The translations under genes and the position numbers were made by a program. A DNA stretch of 7,717 bases from DATGFK01 sp040007395 (GTDB lineage: Bacteria > Chloroflexota > Anaerolineae > Aggregatilineales > UBA2796), in contig JBDTVG010000101.1 in assembly GCA_040007395.1 (NCBI GenBank), positions 1-7,717 of the forward strand. Reading direction: 5' to 3'. The notes under the pieces were generated by a model. That model was not told the DNA's origin and searched no databases. It was given only the letters and a program-made list of their open reading frames with translations. Positions 5,602-7,717 of the stretch are shown here, one piece after another; within the stretch, counting starts at the first letter, position 1; each line of letters starts with the position of its first letter.

Positions 5602-6633
5602 CTAGATCAACGATTCTTGGACGATGCGCCCATTATAGGGTAGTCCCAGATGATCGTAAGCCCCTTGCAGCGCCATGCGCCCCTTGGAAGTTCGCATGAT
5701 GAAGCCGAGTTGCATCAGATACGGCTCGTAAACATCCTCAATCGTGTCGCGCTCCTCGTTGATCGAAGCGGCAATCGTATCCAGACCGACGGGTCCGCCG
5801 CCAAATTTTTCGATTATCATCCGCAGCAAACGGCGATCAATGTCATCAAGGCCAAGTTCATCAATGCCCACCAGATCTAATGCCAGCGTAGCAACTTCAG
5901 CCGAAATCGAGCCTGCGGCCCGTACCTGTGCATAGTCGCGTACCCATTTGAGCAACCGCAGGGCGATACGCGGCGTGCCACGCGCCCGTCTAGCGACGGC
6001 TAGTGCGCCCTCAGCATCAATCGGCACTTTGAGCAGCGCCGCCGCCCGTGTCACAATCTTGATAGTCGCTTCGATGCTATATGGTTCCAGATGATAGATG
6101 TTGCCAAACCGGGTACGTAGCGCCCCGGTCAGCAGCGCCAATCGTGTCGTTGCGCCCACAACCGTAAACTTGGGCAGATTCAAGCGAACATTTTTGGCGG
6201 CTGGCCCTTTGCCAACCACAATATCCAGCTTATAGTCTTCCATCGCCGGATACAGAATTTCTTCGACAGCTTTGCCCAACCGGTGAATTTCGTCGATAAA
6301 CAGGACATCGCCTTCGCGCAAGTGTGTCAGGATTGCCGCGAGATCGCCCGCCCGTTCAACCGATGGCCCCGCCGTGATGCGAATGTTGCTGCCCATCTCC
6401 TTCGCCATGACGTGTGACAGGGTGGTTTTGCCCAATCCCGGCGGGCCATAAAACAGGATGTGATCAAGTGGATCTTTGCGGGCTTTTGCCGCATCGACCA
6501 GAATTTTTAACTGCTCGATCACTCGTTCTTGCCCGATAATCTCACCGAGAAGTTGTGGGCGTAACCCCTGATCTTCATCTTCTTGCCGACGTTTGCCGCT
6601 GACAACACGGTTGCCATTTTGTTCATCCGGCAT
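5602..6633 (-). CDS. ruvB: Holliday junction branch migration ATPase RuvB
   Basis: RuvB is the hexameric AAA+ motor that, with RuvA, pumps DNA through Holliday junctions during recombinational repair. The 343-residue protein has normal length and the full domain order. It shows an N-terminal LRPQLLGEIIGQ, Walker A GPPGLGKT (63-70), Walker B LFIDEIH (111-117, Asp114-Glu115), sensor-1 region GATTR (170-174), the arginine-finger segment LRTRFG (182-187) and sensor-2 RGTPR (218-222). It ends in the winged-helix domain with GGGPVGLDTIAASI and EERDTIEDVYEPYL. One deviation is RIALRLL after sensor 2, where most RuvBs have RIANRLL. The ATG at 6633 has GGAG eight bases upstream and a good promoter about 40 bases further up, so the start is secure. 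ruvA and ruvC are not in the window. It leads the operon ruvB-DUF2905-queA. Confidence 0.97.
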   Translation of the reverse strand: MPDEQNGNRVVSGKRRQEDEDQGLRPQLLGEIIGQERVIEQLKILVDAAKARKDPLDHILFYGPPGLGKTTLSHVMAKEMGSNIRITAGPSVERAGDLAAILTHLREGDVLFIDEIHRLGKAVEEILYPAMEDYKLDIVVGKGPAAKNVRLNLPKFTVVGATTRLALLTGALRTRFGNIYHLEPYSIEATIKIVTRAAALLKVPIDAEGALAVARRARGTPRIALRLLKWVRDYAQVRAAGSISAEVATLALDLVGIDELGLDDIDRRLLRMIIEKFGGGPVGLDTIAASINEERDTIEDVYEPYLMQLGFIMRTSKGRMALQGAYDHLGLPYNGRIVQESLI

Positions 6634-6641
6634 AACTATTA

Positions 6642-6645
6642 CTCC
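6642..6645 (-). promoter_or_regulatory. ruvB ribosome-binding site
   Basis: GGAG on the minus strand, eight bases before the ATG at 6633, supports that start over the next in-frame Met, which is deep inside the ATPase domain. Confidence 0.7.
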
Positions 6646-6676
6646 GCTCGCTCAAGTGTGCTATCTGTCAACTCCA

Positions 6677-6705
6677 AGTATAACGGGCTGTGCGGTCAGG
6701 GTCAA
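6677..6705 (-). promoter_or_regulatory. Sigma70-type promoter of the ruvB operon
   Basis: On the minus strand TTGACC (6705-6700) is followed by exactly 17 bases and then TATACT (6682-6677). This is close to the consensus for the housekeeping sigma factor. The expected transcription start is near 6670, giving a leader of about 37 bases before the ruvB ATG. I saw no clear LexA-type palindrome over it, so SOS control is not supported. The promoter lies inside the long inverted repeats, so it would travel with the operon in any inversion. Confidence 0.8.
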
Positions 6706-6722
6706 TTGTAGGCGGTTTAGTG

Positions 6723-6862
6723 CTTACTAAATACCTCACGTTACGCACGACTTGTTTTTATACCCGCTTGCCCTCACCCTCGGCTCCCAAGGGCTAACGC
6801 ATGAGTTTGAATGAAGATTTCCTCACCTGTGTATTGAAATCTTCATTCAAACTGGCTTGATA
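6723..6862 (-). repeat. Long inverted repeat, right copy: solo right end of the ISAs1-like element
   Basis: Read on the minus strand this holds the last nine codons of the transposase core (YQASLNEDF), the palindrome, the terminal repeat with its TAG stop, a REP-like half unit (6770-6788, CCCTCACCCTCGGCTCCC on +) and a 22-base block shared with the left copy (6732-6753). Nothing of the rest of the IS is visible beyond 6862. The sequence there leads directly into a different transposase remnant, so this is a solo IS end or a truncated copy. Confidence 0.85.
6804..6853. repeat. Second copy of the perfect 18-bp palindrome
   Basis: AGTTTGAATGAAGATTTC (6804-6821), a 14-base loop and the exact reverse complement (6836-6853). 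Compared in the same orientation with the hairpin at 4027-4076, one base pair in the stem has changed on both arms (G:C to T:A), and the loop differs at one base. The stem is therefore perfect in both copies despite sequence drift. Confidence 0.88.
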
Positions 6863-6896
6863 CTGAAGGAATGGTGAAGGCGGCAGGAGCAATACA

Positions 6897-7185
6897 ATGC
6901 CCATTGAATTTCCACTAGTGGATTTGCTATCCAGCCAGAGCAGTTATGAGTGGCTGCGGGGCAGACTTAGGGCAAGCTCGGTTGTTTCGAACCCGCACAG
7001 TCACCGAGGTGGTAGATTATCGCTGTCGGGCGTGTGACAACACCTACAACGTGTTCAGTGGCACGGAGTTTGAAGGACGACGGCTCAAGCCCGAACAAGC
7101 CGTATTGCTCATACGGGGCATTGTCAAAGGTGAACAGGCCCAGATTTTAGCATTACACCTACCGATGCGGTTAGGATTATTGTAA
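6897..7185 (+). pseudogene. Zinc-ribbon transposase remnant (IS1595-like N-terminal part)
   Basis: An ATG at 6897 with AGGAG seven bases upstream (6885-6889) begins MPIEFPLVDLLSSQSSYEWL, the usual opening of zinc-ribbon transposases of the IS1595 type. Around 6935-6950 the frame changes. The continuing frame reads CGADLGQARLFRTRTVTEVV, then YRCRACDNTYNVFSGTEFEG and LKPEQAVLLIRGIVKGEQAQ. The CRAC pair and a single upstream Cys are kept, but the first Cys-Pro of the ribbon is lost at the frameshift. After ILALHLP the similarity ends and a TAA follows at 7183. The catalytic domain is missing altogether. Family assignment is from the pattern I remember and is moderate. Terminal repeats were not found. 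Confidence 0.7.
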
Positions 7186-7371
7186 TGATGAGCAATCGCA
7201 GCAACAGCCGACGCATAGTTGTGAATATCCCTTAACAGTTTAATGATATGTGCTCGGTTTGCTATATGATGATCTCGCAACGTGTGACTACATTCGAGAA
7301 TAATTTGTTGGCGATAATTGTACCTTCTCAAAAGATGGCTCACCCCTCAACTTAACTAATCCGTAACAAAA
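7186..7371. other. Intergenic stretch with no recognised gene
   Basis: This fairly AT-rich segment follows the transposase remnant. A reading frame on the minus strand covers it (7044-7343), but it runs antisense into the transposase remnant and I recognise no motif in it. It may be further IS debris. Confidence 0.4.
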
Positions 7372-7398
7372 GAGGCTGACCATTAAATGGTCAGCCTC
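7365..7398 (-). terminator. Intrinsic terminator of the nitroreductase gene
   Basis: GAGGCTGACCAT (7372-7383) and ATGGTCAGCCTC (7387-7398) are exact reverse complements around a three-base loop, giving a 12-bp stem. Read on the minus strand it is followed by TTTTGTT (7371-7365). It lies 29 bases past the stop codon of the minus-strand nitroreductase gene. No comparable T-run occurs on the + strand side. Confidence 0.9.
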
Positions 7399-7427
7399 AT
7401 CAGACTGTAATACTTGCCGCTTTGGCG

Positions 7428-7717
7428 CTAGTGGGTCGCCGCCAATGACTCGGCTTCAGCAACGTCAAGGGGTTGATTCCAGTGTCCACTAAACACAAAT
7501 TCGGTCATGGGCTTGCGGGTCCGTGTCTGTTTTTCACGTTCCTGCAAATCTTCCGTCAGCGTATCAAGTTCACCTTGATAACCGATGGCGATGATGGTCA
7601 ACGTTTCGTAGTCTTCTGGCAGATCGAACAACTCGCGAGCCTTAGCGCCATCAAAACCCGCCATCTGATGCGCCGAAAGACCCAGCGCAACGGCCTCAAT
7701 CGTTAGATGGGCAACGG
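7428..7717 (-). CDS. Nitroreductase family protein, C-terminal part (5' end outside window)
   Basis: The minus-strand frame is open from the right edge. The visible 95 residues begin VAHLTIEAVALGLSAHQMAG, then ELFDLPEDYETLTIIAIGYQG, and end near TRTRKPMTEFVFSGHW. This matches the C-terminal half of the FMN-dependent nitroreductase family (COG0778 type), where AxxxGLxxHQMxGFD, an AIGYxGD-like turn and RKPLxEFVF are typical. Such enzymes reduce nitro compounds, quinones or flavins with NAD(P)H in the cytoplasm; the substrate cannot be told from this part. The FMN-binding N-terminal motifs lie outside the window. The Met at 7664 is internal. The gene ends with its own strong terminator and is separated from the ruvB operon by the IS debris. 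Confidence 0.9.
   Translation of the reverse strand, partial: VAHLTIEAVALGLSAHQMAGFDGAKARELFDLPEDYETLTIIAIGYQGELDTLTEDLQEREKQTRTRKPMTEFVFSGHWNQPLDVAEAESLAATH

Noticed and set aside
5162..5605. Plus-strand open frame over the DUF2905 gene and the start of queA
   Set aside because: It lies opposite two well-supported genes; the protein is rich in Arg, Ser and Met in a way typical of a shadow frame.
6677..6705. LexA-type operator over the ruvB promoter
   Set aside because: The promoter region has no clear inverted repeat of either the CTGT-N8-ACAG or the GAAC-N4-GTTC type.
7044..7343. Minus-strand frame of 99 residues after the nitroreductase terminator
   Set aside because: A third of it is antisense to the zinc-ribbon transposase remnant, no ribosome-binding site or family motif was seen, and it lies beyond a strong terminator with no evident promoter. 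Further IS debris remains possible.

Overview
The window looks like a stretch of chromosome from a free-living bacterium. Gene content and the GC-rich palindromic repeats (CCCTCTCC/GGnGAGGG type) suggest Chloroflexota or a relative. That assignment is inference from family resemblance and is not certain. Three intact gene modules are separated by two insertion-sequence graveyards.

Left module (2-2647, + strand): the tail of one ABC-exporter half-transporter, then, 12 bases later, a complete second half-transporter starting at TTG. The pair looks like a heterodimeric type IV exporter with one degenerate ATPase site. The first protein has Asp where the catalytic Glu should be, and the second has an altered signature, LSMGQ. 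These two changes fall in the same composite ATP site.

First graveyard (2648-4178): a decayed IS1-family transposase (about 2785-3021), two REP-like GC-rich hairpins (3131-3213), and an ISAs1-like element (3214-4091). The ISAs1-like element has recognisable 23-bp terminal inverted repeats, a candidate 10-bp target duplication, and a broken, internally deleted transposase. Its right end carries a perfect 18-bp palindrome.

Middle module (4179-6705, - strand): a compact operon ruvB - DUF2905 membrane protein - queA with gaps of 6 and 7 bases, driven by a clear sigma70-type promoter (TTGACC, 17 bp, TATACT). RuvB is the Holliday-junction branch-migration motor. QueA makes epoxyqueuosine in tRNA. 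The small membrane protein is of unknown function.

Second graveyard (6723-7185): a solo right end of the same ISAs1-like element, in inverted orientation, followed by a broken zinc-ribbon (IS1595-like) transposase. The solo end and the left copy form long inverted repeats around the ruvB-queA operon. Their palindromes differ by a compensatory base-pair change. Both copies sit against the same part of a REP-like repeat.

Right edge (7372-7717, - strand): the C-terminal part of a nitroreductase-family gene and its strong intrinsic terminator.

The most interesting structure is the hairpin-bearing IS end that abuts the same position of a REP-like repeat at two places. Nothing in the window clearly indicates a wholly new multi-gene system.
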